Shown in pieces: positions 44,266 through 52,223 of a stretch of 64,000 nucleotides of DNA; within the stretch, counting starts at the first letter, position 1; the number at the start of each line of letters is the position of its first letter. The DNA comes from Nonomuraea polychroma (GTDB lineage Bacteria > Actinomycetota > Actinomycetes > Streptosporangiales > Streptosporangiaceae), in assembly GCF_004011505.1 (NCBI RefSeq), contig NZ_SAUN01000001.1:806001-870000 (forward strand). Reading direction: 5' to 3'. Both the position numbers and the translations under genes were made by a program. The notes beneath the pieces are model-generated. The model was not told the DNA's origin. It saw nothing but the letters and a program-made list of their open reading frames with translations, and ran no database searches.

Positions 44266-47021
44266 GCACGTTCGACCCGCTGCGGGAGCAGCTCAGCCAG
44301 GCCGCGCGGGAGTTCGGCGGCGACACCGTGTCGGGCATCCTGTCGGGGATGGTGGACGACGTCGACCGGGCGTTACGCGAGGAGCTGGAGATCTTCCCGG
44401 TCTGCCACCACTCGCCGGCCTCGGCGCTGGCGATGGTGCGGCGGTTGCGTGAGAAGCAGCCGAAGGTCATCTACCTGGAGTTGTGCGAGGACCTGCAGCC
44501 GCTGCTGACCGAGCTGCGCAACTGCCGGCTGCCGGTGGCGGTGCAGGCGTTCGCGACCGACCTCGACGGCTTCCCGAAGTCGTGGGCGCCGCTCAGCGTG
44601 GTGGCGCCCATCACGGAGGCGTCGGCCGAATACCAGGCCATCTCGTACGCGCTCGAAACGCCGGGCGTGGAACTGGTCCTCGTGGACCGCTCGACTGATC
44701 ACGTCTTCCAGTGGGCGCCGAAGGAGGAAGATCCCCCGTACGCGCCCAAGGAGGAGGACGCGGGCCTGCACGGCGACGCGGTCGGCGTCGAGATCGGCGA
44801 CCTGCGCCCCCGCTTCGCCGAGCTGGAGGAGCACCTGCTGCACCACGGCAAGGTGCGGCACTGGTCGGAATGGTGGGACCAATACGTCGAGCAGCCGCTG
44901 TCCGGCGCGGACTACGACACCTACCGCCAGGTCATGGTGCTGATCGGCAGCCTGTTCCGCCGACTCGACCGCGACGGGCGGCGGCAGGCCGTGGACGAGG
45001 ACCGTGAGCGTTACATGTGGACCAGGATGCGCGAGCATCTGTCCGCATCGGGCGCCGACCCGGCCGACTGCCTGTACGTGTGCGGCGCCTTCCACGCCGC
45101 CAGCCACGTCGAGCAGTTCGGCCTGCGCTCCACCGCCCCCTTCGAGATCACCCCGCGCACGGACACCAAGTGGCTGTACGGCCTCATCCCGTCCAGCCAC
45201 TCGGCCATCGAGGCCCAGTTCGGCCTCGCCTCGGGGTCGGTGTCGATCGCGGCGGCGACGTGGGCCAAGGCGGTGGCCCGCAGCGGCCTGACCCCGTTCC
45301 AGCTGGCCGGGCAGAAGGGCACGCGCAAGCGGGTTTCCAAGCTGCCCGCCGGAGCTCGGCCCAAGGCGGAGATCGCACCGGCGGACAAGCTGACCGGGTT
45401 CCTGTCGCGGCCGCCCGCGCTGGACGAGCTGGACCAGTCCGAGCTGCTCGGCTGGTGCGTCGACATCGTCCGGCTGGCCCGCCGCAACGGCTACCTGGCC
45501 AGCACCGCCGACGCGATCGCCGTGTTCGAGACGTCGATCCTGCTCGCGGGCATGCGCAACCGGGCCAGGCCCACCCCGTACGACTTCCAGGACGCGGCCG
45601 TCACCTGCATCGAGAAGGACGTCGTGCCGGGCCGCAGGGACGTGCGGCGGCTCTGCGAGATCCTGCTCGGCGGCGACCGCGTCGGCGAGGTCGGCTACGA
45701 CGCCCTGCCGCCGCTGGCCAGGAACGTCTACGACCGGCTCGAACCGCTCGGCCTGGACCTGTCGAAACGTACGATCCAGCGGGCCCTGCTCGACCTCAAC
45801 GCCGAGCCCGAGCTGGTGCCCTGCTCCGACCTGCTGTGGATGCTGCGGTACCTGCTGCCGCACGACGCGGTCCGGCCCATCATGGGGGAGCGGCGGCTGG
45901 GGGAGCGGTCGATCCAGGAGAGCTGGGACCTGTCCTTCGGCAAGCACCAGCGCTCCATCATCGAGCTCGGCTACGAGGGCGTCACCATCGAGCAGGTGCT
46001 GGAGCAGCGGCTGCGGCGCAAGGTCTGGGATCCCAAGGCGACGGCGGCCGTCGCGCTCGCGGCGGTCGAGGACGCCGTCCTCTACCTGGGCAGCAAGCGG
46101 TTCGCCGACGAGCTCGGGGCGCGGGCCGTGGAGCTGCTGGCGAGCGAGCGGAGCGTGGACGACGCGCCCGAGGTGCTGCGCAGGATCAGGCGGCTGATGG
46201 CCTACTACCGCGCGAGCGAGCCGGCGCTGCCGGCCTGGTGCGAGGAGTTCGCGACCGCTGGTTACGCGCATTACTGCACCCTGCTGCCCACGGCGTTCGT
46301 GGACGACGACACCGGCGTGCGGCAGGTGGCCGCCATGCTGGGGTTCCTGTTCTCGATGGAGAGCCTGGCGCTGGCGCTCGGCTGCGACCGGGCGCAGCTG
46401 GAGCTGGCCGTGCGGCAGTCGCATCCCGAGTCGCCGGCCAAGGTGGCGGTGTTGTGGGCCGCGCGTACCCAGCTCGGGCTGCTGACGCAGGCCGAGCTGC
46501 GGGCCCGGTGCGACGAGCTGCTGGCCAACCCGCTGGTCGTGCCGTCGTTCCCGCAGTACATCATGGGGTTCGTGCAGGCCATGGAGCCGGTTCCCGCGCT
46601 GTCCGGCTTCGTGGTCGAGGTGATCTCCAAGGCGTTCGGGCGGTTGCCGGACAACGTGCTGCTGCCGTGGATGCCCAAGCTGATCACGACGTTGCGGGAT
46701 CAGGCGGGCGAGCTGATGCCGGCGCTCGTCCGCGAGGCCGGGCGGACCTTCCCCGGCAGCCTGGCCGCCGTGGACGCCTGGACGCCGCCGTGGTCCGCAC
46801 GGCCCGCACCGCCCAAGGCGGCCTCCGCGACCGTGGCGCCGGGGCCGGTGACCGAGCTGCTCCTGGGCCATCCAGCGACCTGCGATGCGGTGGCGGCGCT
46901 GCTGGGGTGCGAGGGCGAATGGCAGGCACCCGCGGCCGCCGGGGCCGAGCACCAGGCGGCCCGCGCGCTGCTGGCCGAGCACCCGGAGCCCGCGCTGGCA
47001 GTGGCGGCCCTGCTGGCCTGA
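44262..47021 (+). CDS. DUF5682-like large protein (YehM-like)
   Basis: A 919-residue protein starting at ATG 44262. The N-terminal 290 residues hold FPVCHHSPASALAMV, VIYLELCEDLQPLL, VDRST and VCGAFHAASHV, a His/Glu pattern like that of the TraB/ChaN/erythromycin-esterase superfamily (a possible metal-dependent hydrolase site; inference). The remainder is helical. In the E. coli yeh group YehM is similarly the largest protein. No transmembrane segment. It ends the operon, and a strong hairpin follows. Confidence 0.75.
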   Translation: MSTFDPLREQLSQAAREFGGDTVSGILSGMVDDVDRALREELEIFPVCHHSPASALAMVRRLREKQPKVIYLELCEDLQPLLTELRNCRLPVAVQAFATDLDGFPKSWAPLSVVAPITEASAEYQAISYALETPGVELVLVDRSTDHVFQWAPKEEDPPYAPKEEDAGLHGDAVGVEIGDLRPRFAELEEHLLHHGKVRHWSEWWDQYVEQPLSGADYDTYRQVMVLIGSLFRRLDRDGRRQAVDEDRERYMWTRMREHLSASGADPADCLYVCGAFHAASHVEQFGLRSTAPFEITPRTDTKWLYGLIPSSHSAIEAQFGLASGSVSIAAATWAKAVARSGLTPFQLAGQKGTRKRVSKLPAGARPKAEIAPADKLTGFLSRPPALDELDQSELLGWCVDIVRLARRNGYLASTADAIAVFETSILLAGMRNRARPTPYDFQDAAVTCIEKDVVPGRRDVRRLCEILLGGDRVGEVGYDALPPLARNVYDRLEPLGLDLSKRTIQRALLDLNAEPELVPCSDLLWMLRYLLPHDAVRPIMGERRLGERSIQESWDLSFGKHQRSIIELGYEGVTIEQVLEQRLRRKVWDPKATAAVALAAVEDAVLYLGSKRFADELGARAVELLASERSVDDAPEVLRRIRRLMAYYRASEPALPAWCEEFATAGYAHYCTLLPTAFVDDDTGVRQVAAMLGFLFSMESLALALGCDRAQLELAVRQSHPESPAKVAVLWAARTQLGLLTQAELRARCDELLANPLVVPSFPQYIMGFVQAMEPVPALSGFVVEVISKAFGRLPDNVLLPWMPKLITTLRDQAGELMPALVREAGRTFPGSLAAVDAWTPPWSARPAPPKAASATVAPGPVTELLLGHPATCDAVAALLGCEGEWQAPAAAGAEHQAARALLAEHPEPALAVAALLA

Positions 47022-47028
47022 CGCCGGA

Positions 47029-47070
47029 CCGGCCGTCGCGGGCACCTCTCCGGATGCCCGCGACGGCCGG
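47029..47070 (+). terminator. Strong hairpin terminating the SWIM-VWA-MoxR operon
   Basis: A 16-bp perfect stem (47029-47044 with 47055-47070) and a 10-nt loop, 8 bp after the DUF5682-like stop. The stem is GC-rich, with no T tract. Confidence 0.75.
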
Positions 47071-47174
47071 CCGCGTTTCCGGCACGTCACCACAAGGGTC
47101 TCCTCTTGGGGGAGAGGGGGGAGGCCTCGCCGCCACACGGCCGGATCTCCATGGCGCTGCGACCCGTCCTGGGA

Positions 47175-47292
47175 GTGGTGCCAGGACTACTCCGGTGCGA
47201 TGACCAGCGCCGGGGGTGGTGCCGTGACTACTCCGGTGCGATGATCAGCGCCGGGGGTGGTGCCGTGACTACTCCGGTGCGGTGATCAGCGC
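47175..47292. repeat. Three tandem copies of a 41-bp unit at the 3' end of ridA
   Basis: Units begin at 47175, 47216 and 47257 with GTGGTGCC, and the third overlaps the 3' end of the RidA-like gene. Each unit contains the antisense of LITAPE followed by a stop. The first unit differs at a few bases. Most likely slipped duplication of the gene's 3' end. Confidence 0.85.
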
Positions 47293-47682
47293 GACCGCCT
47301 CGACCTCGACGAGCTGGTCCGGGTAACCGAGCGCGGCGACCCCGAGCAGCGTGCTCGGCACGTCGTGGGCGCCCATGTGATCACGGTAGACCTTCCACGC
47401 CTCGACCAGGTCCTCACGCCGGGACGAGGCGACGTACACAGTGGTCTTGACCAGGTCGGTGAGCGCGGCGCCCGCGCCGGCGAGCGCCGTGTCGAGGTTC
47501 CGCATCACCTGGCGGGCCTGCCCGGCGACGTCGCCCACGGCGACGGTCGTGCCGTCGGCGTCCAGCGGGCACGCCCCCGCCGCCCAGATGGCCCGCACGG
47601 GCGCGTCGGCCGCGGCGGCGTACGCGTACTCCACGGTCTGGGCGAGGTCGGGGCAGCGGATCAGACGGACACCATGGGTCAC
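47269..47682 (-). CDS. RidA/YjgF-family protein
   Basis: A 137-residue enamine/imine deaminase-like protein from GTG 47682, with GAGGAG upstream. Family motifs include VEYAYAAAADAPVRAIWAAG and DLVKTTVYVASSRRED, and the C-terminal VEVEAVALITAPE matches the usual end. Arg105-equivalent is not clear here (VPSTLLGV), so substrate specificity may differ from the E. coli protein. Its 3' end lies in the 41-bp repeat array. Confidence 0.85.
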   Translation of the reverse strand: MTHGVRLIRCPDLAQTVEYAYAAAADAPVRAIWAAGACPLDADGTTVAVGDVAGQARQVMRNLDTALAGAGAALTDLVKTTVYVASSRREDLVEAWKVYRDHMGAHDVPSTLLGVAALGYPDQLVEVEAVALITAPE

Positions 47683-47855
47683 GGCATGACTCCTCAAAAA
47701 CCTGAATGATCGGACAACAGGGAATGACTTCTGATGATGCCCGTCGGGAAAGCCATCCTGCGACCAGTTATTTCGCCTTTTCGGGTAATCCAGGTATCCA
47801 CTCTCGATCGTAGTATCCAGTGCTGAGGTCCCTGCTGACATGAAGAAGGTGGGCA

Positions 47856-48581
47856 TTGTCGCGTCCACAGCCCGATCTCGGGCAGATCTCCGGCTACCGG
47901 CTCACCGGTTTTCTCGGCGACGGTGGCCAGGGCACGGTGTATCGCGGCCTGAGCCCGTCCGGCGACGAGGTCGCGGTCAAGGTGCTGCATGCCCGCATGT
48001 CAGAGGACGCCGAGGAACGCCGCAGGTTCTTCAGGCAGGTGGAGCTGGCGCGCCGGGTGGCGCCGTTCTGCACCGCCAGGGTCCTCGACATGGGGATGCA
48101 CGACGACCGGCCGTACATCGTGAGCGAGTACGTGCGCGGCGACTCCCTCGACCGCGTGGTCAGGCAGGACGGGCCGCGCACCGGCGGCGGGCTGGATCGG
48201 CTGGCGGTCGCGACCGCGACCGCCCTGGCCGCCATCCACCGTGCCGGAGTCGTGCACCGCGACTTCAAGCCCGGCAACGTCATCCTGGGCCCTGAGGGAC
48301 CGGTCGTGATCGACTTCGGCATCTCGCGGGCGCTCGACCACGCGGTCACCCAGTCCGGGGCGTTCGGCACGCCTGGGTACATGGCGCCCGAGCAGGTCAG
48401 CTCCGACCGGAGCGACTTCGGCAGCGACCGGCTGATCAGCTTCGACCCCGCCACCGAGCGCTTCACCCCCGCGAACGGCGAGGCCGCGGGGGTACGCCAG
48501 ATCCACGGCCGCCCCGGCGAGGTGTGGGGCGCGGCGTCCGGCGAGGACGCGTTGCTGCTGGTCCGGACGTCCTCCGGATGA
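47856..48581 (+). pseudogene. Truncated Ser/Thr protein kinase
   Basis: A frame from TTG 47856 shows an actinobacterial PknB-type kinase N-lobe and catalytic loop: GDGGQGTVYRG, EVAVKVL, VHRDFKPGNV, DFGISR and GTPGYMAPEQ. After the APE segment the sequence changes abruptly to SFDPATERFTPANG and a short stretch like an extracytoplasmic propeller end, so the C-lobe, linker and transmembrane part are missing. The ATP-binding parts are intact but the fold cannot complete. Most likely an internal deletion joined the two ends. Confidence 0.7.
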
Positions 48582-48587
48582 GCAGGC

Positions 48588-49529
48588 TCAGAGCATGCTG
48601 GAGGCGCCGCTGTAGACCAGGCGCGGCGGTTTGCCGCCGAACAGCTGGCTGACGGTGACGAACGAATAGCCGCGCGCGGACAGGGTCGTCAGAATTCGCG
48701 GCATGGCCTGCACCGTCGTGGGGTGGATGTCGTGGAAGAGCACGATGCTGCCGGGCCGCACCGACTTCAGGGCCTTCTTGGTGACCTTGGCGCTGTCGCG
48801 GTGCAGCCAGTCCAGGGTGTCCACGCTCCACATCACCATCGGCCGCGTGGTCTGCATGCGCACGGACCCGTTGAGCGCCCCGTACGGCGGCCGGATGATG
48901 CGCGGCACGAGCCCCGTCACCGCCTTGATCGCGTGGTCGGTCCGGGCGAACTCGGAGCGGACCGCGGCAGCCGGCAGCCGGGTCAGGTCGGCGTGCGACC
49001 AGGTGTGGCCGCCGATCTCGTGACCTGCCGCGACCGTGCGGCGCAGGACGGCGGGGTACGCGGCGACATTCTGTCCCACGACGAAGAACGTGGCCCGGGC
49101 GCGGTGGGCCTTCAGGTGGCGCAGCAGCGCGTCCGTGTACAGGCCGGGCCCGTCGTCGAAGGTGAGCGCCACGCACTTGGCGCGGCGGCAGTCGACCGGA
49201 CGGCCCCACGCGTCCTGAGCCCCGGCGATCAGCGGCTCGAGCAGCGCCTGCGACGCCTTCGGCCAGGTCGCCGCCAGATCAGCGCCCACCCGCGACGCGC
49301 CCGGGACGCCGCCGTCCTTGCCCGCTTGTGACGCCCTGGGGACACCGGCGTCCTTGCCCGCTTGTGACGCCCTGGGGACACCGGCGTCCGTGAAGCCGGG
49401 CCGGACCGCCGCTTGGACCGTTCCACTGCCGGCCGTCAGTTGGCCGGTGACGCATGCCGCCGTGGTCAGGACGGCCGTGGCGAGCAGCCTCGCCGCCGCC
49501 CGTCGGCGCGAGCCGGCACCGATGTTCAT
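48588..49529 (-). CDS. Secreted polysaccharide deacetylase (NodB family) with repeat linker
   Basis: A 313-residue secreted protein. The signal peptide ends near VQAAVRP. The linker has repeats of DAGVPRASQAGK (12 residues). The catalytic domain has CVALTFDDGP (metal Asp), GHTWSHADL (His pair) and IRPPYGAL, and later LFHDIHPTT. It would remove acetyl groups from peptidoglycan, chitin or xylan at the cell surface. It starts at ATG 49529 and is convergent with the truncated kinase. Confidence 0.9.
   Translation of the reverse strand: MNIGAGSRRRAAARLLATAVLTTAACVTGQLTAGSGTVQAAVRPGFTDAGVPRASQAGKDAGVPRASQAGKDGGVPGASRVGADLAATWPKASQALLEPLIAGAQDAWGRPVDCRRAKCVALTFDDGPGLYTDALLRHLKAHRARATFFVVGQNVAAYPAVLRRTVAAGHEIGGHTWSHADLTRLPAAAVRSEFARTDHAIKAVTGLVPRIIRPPYGALNGSVRMQTTRPMVMWSVDTLDWLHRDSAKVTKKALKSVRPGSIVLFHDIHPTTVQAMPRILTTLSARGYSFVTVSQLFGGKPPRLVYSGASSML
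49317..49388. repeat. 36-bp tandem repeat in the deacetylase linker
   Basis: Two exact 36-bp units (49317-49352 and 49353-49388) encode AGVPRASQAGKD; a degenerate third copy lies on the 3'-coding side (about 49290-49316). Likely replication slippage; copy number may vary between strains. Confidence 0.85.
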
Positions 49530-49681
49530 TGATCCCCCTAGCGCACCGCCCCCGGTGCGACTCCCCTGACATCGTGGTCCCGGCTCTCACCGGGACCGCC
49601 CATATGTGTTCGACAACCGTCGTGCACATCTAGTTCGCGGGAGACCGTATTCGGGATGAAACGATCCGCGTCCGCCGGGCA

Positions 49682-49951
49682 TTGACCGCCCACCGCCATG
49701 ACGGCAACTCGCCCGGGTGGCCCAGGGGAACCGGCGCCAACGACACCACCATGAACCGCCAGTGGGAGCGCAACACCTCCGAGAACGTCAACGTCACCAC
49801 GACCACCCACCCGATCACGGAGCCCGGTTGGCACACGCTGAAGTTCTGGATGGTCGACCCGACCGTCGTGCTGCAGCGCATCGTGGCGGACACCGGCGGT
49901 GTGCTGCCCAGCCATCTCGGCCCGCCGGAGAGCCGGCGCACCGGCGCGTGA
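49682..49951 (+). pseudogene. GH115 (alpha-glucuronidase-like) C-terminal remnant
   Basis: The frame reads TGANDTTMNRQWERNTSENV, then PGWHTLKFWMVDPTVVLQRI and GGVLPSHLGPPES. This matches the C-terminal all-beta domain of GH115 xylan alpha-glucuronidases. The remaining ~900 residues, including the catalytic domain, are absent. No convincing start codon. It is a remnant between an intact deacetylase and a hypothetical gene. Confidence 0.75.
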
Positions 49952-49990
49952 GCTTGATCCGGCGTTCCCGGGCCCGGGATCATGCGGGGA

Positions 49991-50644
49991 ATGGACTACT
50001 ACCTGATCTCCACCTCGGCACATGACCGGTCACCGGCGGGAGTCCTGGTGGAGGAGTTCGTGCTCTGCGAGGACTTCACCGCGGCCGGCATCGACAGCGC
50101 CGAATGGGGATCGGAGACGGGCGAGTGGCTGGCGGCCCCGGAGGTGAGCCGCCTCATCCGGTCCAACGGCGCCCTGCGCGCGCGGGTCGTGCCGGTGGGC
50201 CGGCGGCGTGCCGGGGACGCCTACGCCTACCTCGGCGGCGGCGAGTTTCCCGAGGAGGATCGGCTGCGCGAGTTCTTCCAGCGCCGCCAGCAGCTGCCTG
50301 CCTCCGCGCCGCTCCACCTGGGCACCGGGCCGGCCAAGGCACGGCGTTACCGCATCCTGTTCGCCGGCGAACTGGGCGCGGACGGGCTGGCGAAGGCGCA
50401 GGCGGCGCTGCGGCTGGAGCCGACCGGCGACCCCCGCGTGGTGGGCAAGGCGTCCGGCAGCGCGGGCGGTCACGGCTTCAGCTGGGAGCTGCGCCGCATC
50501 GGCGCGGGCATCGCGTGGTGCGTGGACGTGACCGTACGGCTCGGCGCGGGGCCGCTCGCCCTGCTCGGCGCGCTGCTCCACCACCACCGGGAGGCCATCC
50601 GGGAGCAGGGGCTGATCCCGGTCACGGTCGAACGCTTCGCCTGA
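49991..50644 (+). CDS. Hypothetical protein
   Basis: A 217-residue soluble protein, start ATG 49991 (MDYYLISTSAHD) with 49982 as alternative. Highly charged and alanine-rich, no known family. It lies 67 bp before the QcrB-like gene on the same strand. Function unknown. Confidence 0.55.
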   Translation: MDYYLISTSAHDRSPAGVLVEEFVLCEDFTAAGIDSAEWGSETGEWLAAPEVSRLIRSNGALRARVVPVGRRRAGDAYAYLGGGEFPEEDRLREFFQRRQQLPASAPLHLGTGPAKARRYRILFAGELGADGLAKAQAALRLEPTGDPRVVGKASGSAGGHGFSWELRRIGAGIAWCVDVTVRLGAGPLALLGALLHHHREAIREQGLIPVTVERFA

Positions 50645-50711
50645 GTGTCACAAATCGCCGCCGCGGACCGTCATGGAGGTGAAGGAACAACCGACATGAC
50701 GCGGGGTAGCG

Positions 50712-52223
50712 ATGAAGGGCAGCTCACTGGCCAAGGCGCTCGACGACCGGATCGGCGGGGCGGCCTTCATGAAGAAGGCGATGCGCAAGGTCTTCCCCGA
50801 CCACTGGACGTATTTACTCGGGGAGATCGCGCTGTACGCCTTCGTGGTCGTCCTGGTCACCGGCGTGTTCCTCACGTTCTTCTTCAAACCGGCGATGCAG
50901 GAGGTGGTCTACAACGGCGCGTACGTGCCGCTGCGCGGGGTGCGGATGAGCGAGGCGTACGCCTCCACCCTGGAGATCAGCTTCGAGGTGCGGGGCGGTC
51001 TGCTGATGCGGCAGATGCACCACTGGGCCACGCTCGTCTTCCTCGCCGGCATCGTCGCCCACCTGCTGCGCAACTTCTTCACCGGAGCCTTCCGCAAACC
51101 CCGGGACCTCAACTGGCTGATCGGCGTGGCGTTGTTCGTGCTGGTGATGCTCAACGGGCTGTTCGGCTACTCGCTGCCCGACGACCTGCTGTCCGGCGCG
51201 GGGCTGCGCATCCTGCACGGGGTCACCTTGTCGATCCCGCTGGTGGGGACGTATCTGGCGGCCTTCCTGTTCGGCGGCGAATTCCCCGGCGATGACATCA
51301 TCTCCCGGCTCTACAGCATCCACGTGCTGCTGATCCCCGGGTTGTTGCTCGTGCTCATCCCGCTGCACGCGGTGGTGCTGACGTGGCGGCAGACCCACAC
51401 CCAGTTCCGTGCCAAGGGGCTGAGTGACCGGGTGGTGCGGGGCGCGCCGTTCTTCCCGACGTTCGTGGCGAAGACGACGGTGTTCTTCCTGTGGGTGCTC
51501 GGGGTGGTCGCGCTGCTCGCCACCGTGTTCCAGGTCAACCCGATCTGGCTGTACGGCCCGTACGTGCCGAGCACCGTCAGCGCGGGCTCGCAGCCGGACT
51601 GGTACATGGGCTTCCTGGAGGGCGCGCTGCGGATCATGCCGCCGTGGGAGTTGACCGTCTTCGGCTACACGGTCACCATGAGCGTGCTGATCCCCGCGCT
51701 GGCCGCGCCGGGGCTGCTGTTCACGGCGCTGGCTCTTTACCCGTTCGCCGAGCGGTGGATCACCCGCGACCACGCCATCCACCACCTGCTGGACCGGCCG
51801 CGGGAGGCGCCGAACCGACTCGGCCTCGGCATCGCCGGGGTCGTCTACTACGGCGTGTTGTGGATGGCCGGCGGCAACGACCTGATCGCCTCGACCTTCC
51901 ACATCTCGCTCAACGCGACGACATGGATCTTCCGCGTCGCCGTCGTGGCCGGGCCGGTGCTGGGCTTCGTGGTCGCGCGCCGCATCGCCATGGGGCTGCA
52001 GGCCCGCGACCGGCACACCGCCGCCCACGGCGTGGAGACCGGGGTGATCGTACGCGGCTCCGAGGGCGGGTTCGCCGAGGTAGAGCGGCCGGTCACCGAG
52101 GAGGAGAGCGCGGTGCTCGTGCCACCGGCACTGCCCGCCCTGCCGCCCGCGCCGAACGGCGACGTCCCGGCCCCGGTCGGACGCCGGATCCGCGACGCCG
52201 CGCAACGTTCGTGGACCCGGTGA
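50712..52223 (+). CDS. Orphan cytochrome b (QcrB-like) of the bc1 complex
   Basis: A 503-residue membrane protein homologous to the actinobacterial QcrB. Heme-ligand His pairs appear in RQMHHWATLVFLAG/IVAHLLRNF and HGVTLSIP/SIHVLLIPG. The Qo motif is SQPDWYMGFLEG, the PDWY form seen in actinobacteria. No qcrA or qcrC gene is adjacent, so it is an extra or divergent cytochrome b. ATG 50712 chosen. It is tail to tail with the GH15 gene, stops abutting at 52223/52224. Confidence 0.88.
   Translation: MKGSSLAKALDDRIGGAAFMKKAMRKVFPDHWTYLLGEIALYAFVVVLVTGVFLTFFFKPAMQEVVYNGAYVPLRGVRMSEAYASTLEISFEVRGGLLMRQMHHWATLVFLAGIVAHLLRNFFTGAFRKPRDLNWLIGVALFVLVMLNGLFGYSLPDDLLSGAGLRILHGVTLSIPLVGTYLAAFLFGGEFPGDDIISRLYSIHVLLIPGLLLVLIPLHAVVLTWRQTHTQFRAKGLSDRVVRGAPFFPTFVAKTTVFFLWVLGVVALLATVFQVNPIWLYGPYVPSTVSAGSQPDWYMGFLEGALRIMPPWELTVFGYTVTMSVLIPALAAPGLLFTALALYPFAERWITRDHAIHHLLDRPREAPNRLGLGIAGVVYYGVLWMAGGNDLIASTFHISLNATTWIFRVAVVAGPVLGFVVARRIAMGLQARDRHTAAHGVETGVIVRGSEGGFAEVERPVTEEESAVLVPPALPALPPAPNGDVPAPVGRRIRDAAQRSWTR

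Noticed and set aside
44373..47138. 921-codon minus-strand and 728-codon plus-strand frames inside the DUF5682-like gene
   Set aside because: Both are low-complexity shadows; the 44262 frame has motifs and starts with ATGA coupling.
47175..49388. Tandem repeats as a possible CRISPR array
   Set aside because: Repeat units are adjacent without spacers and lie at gene ends or in a linker.
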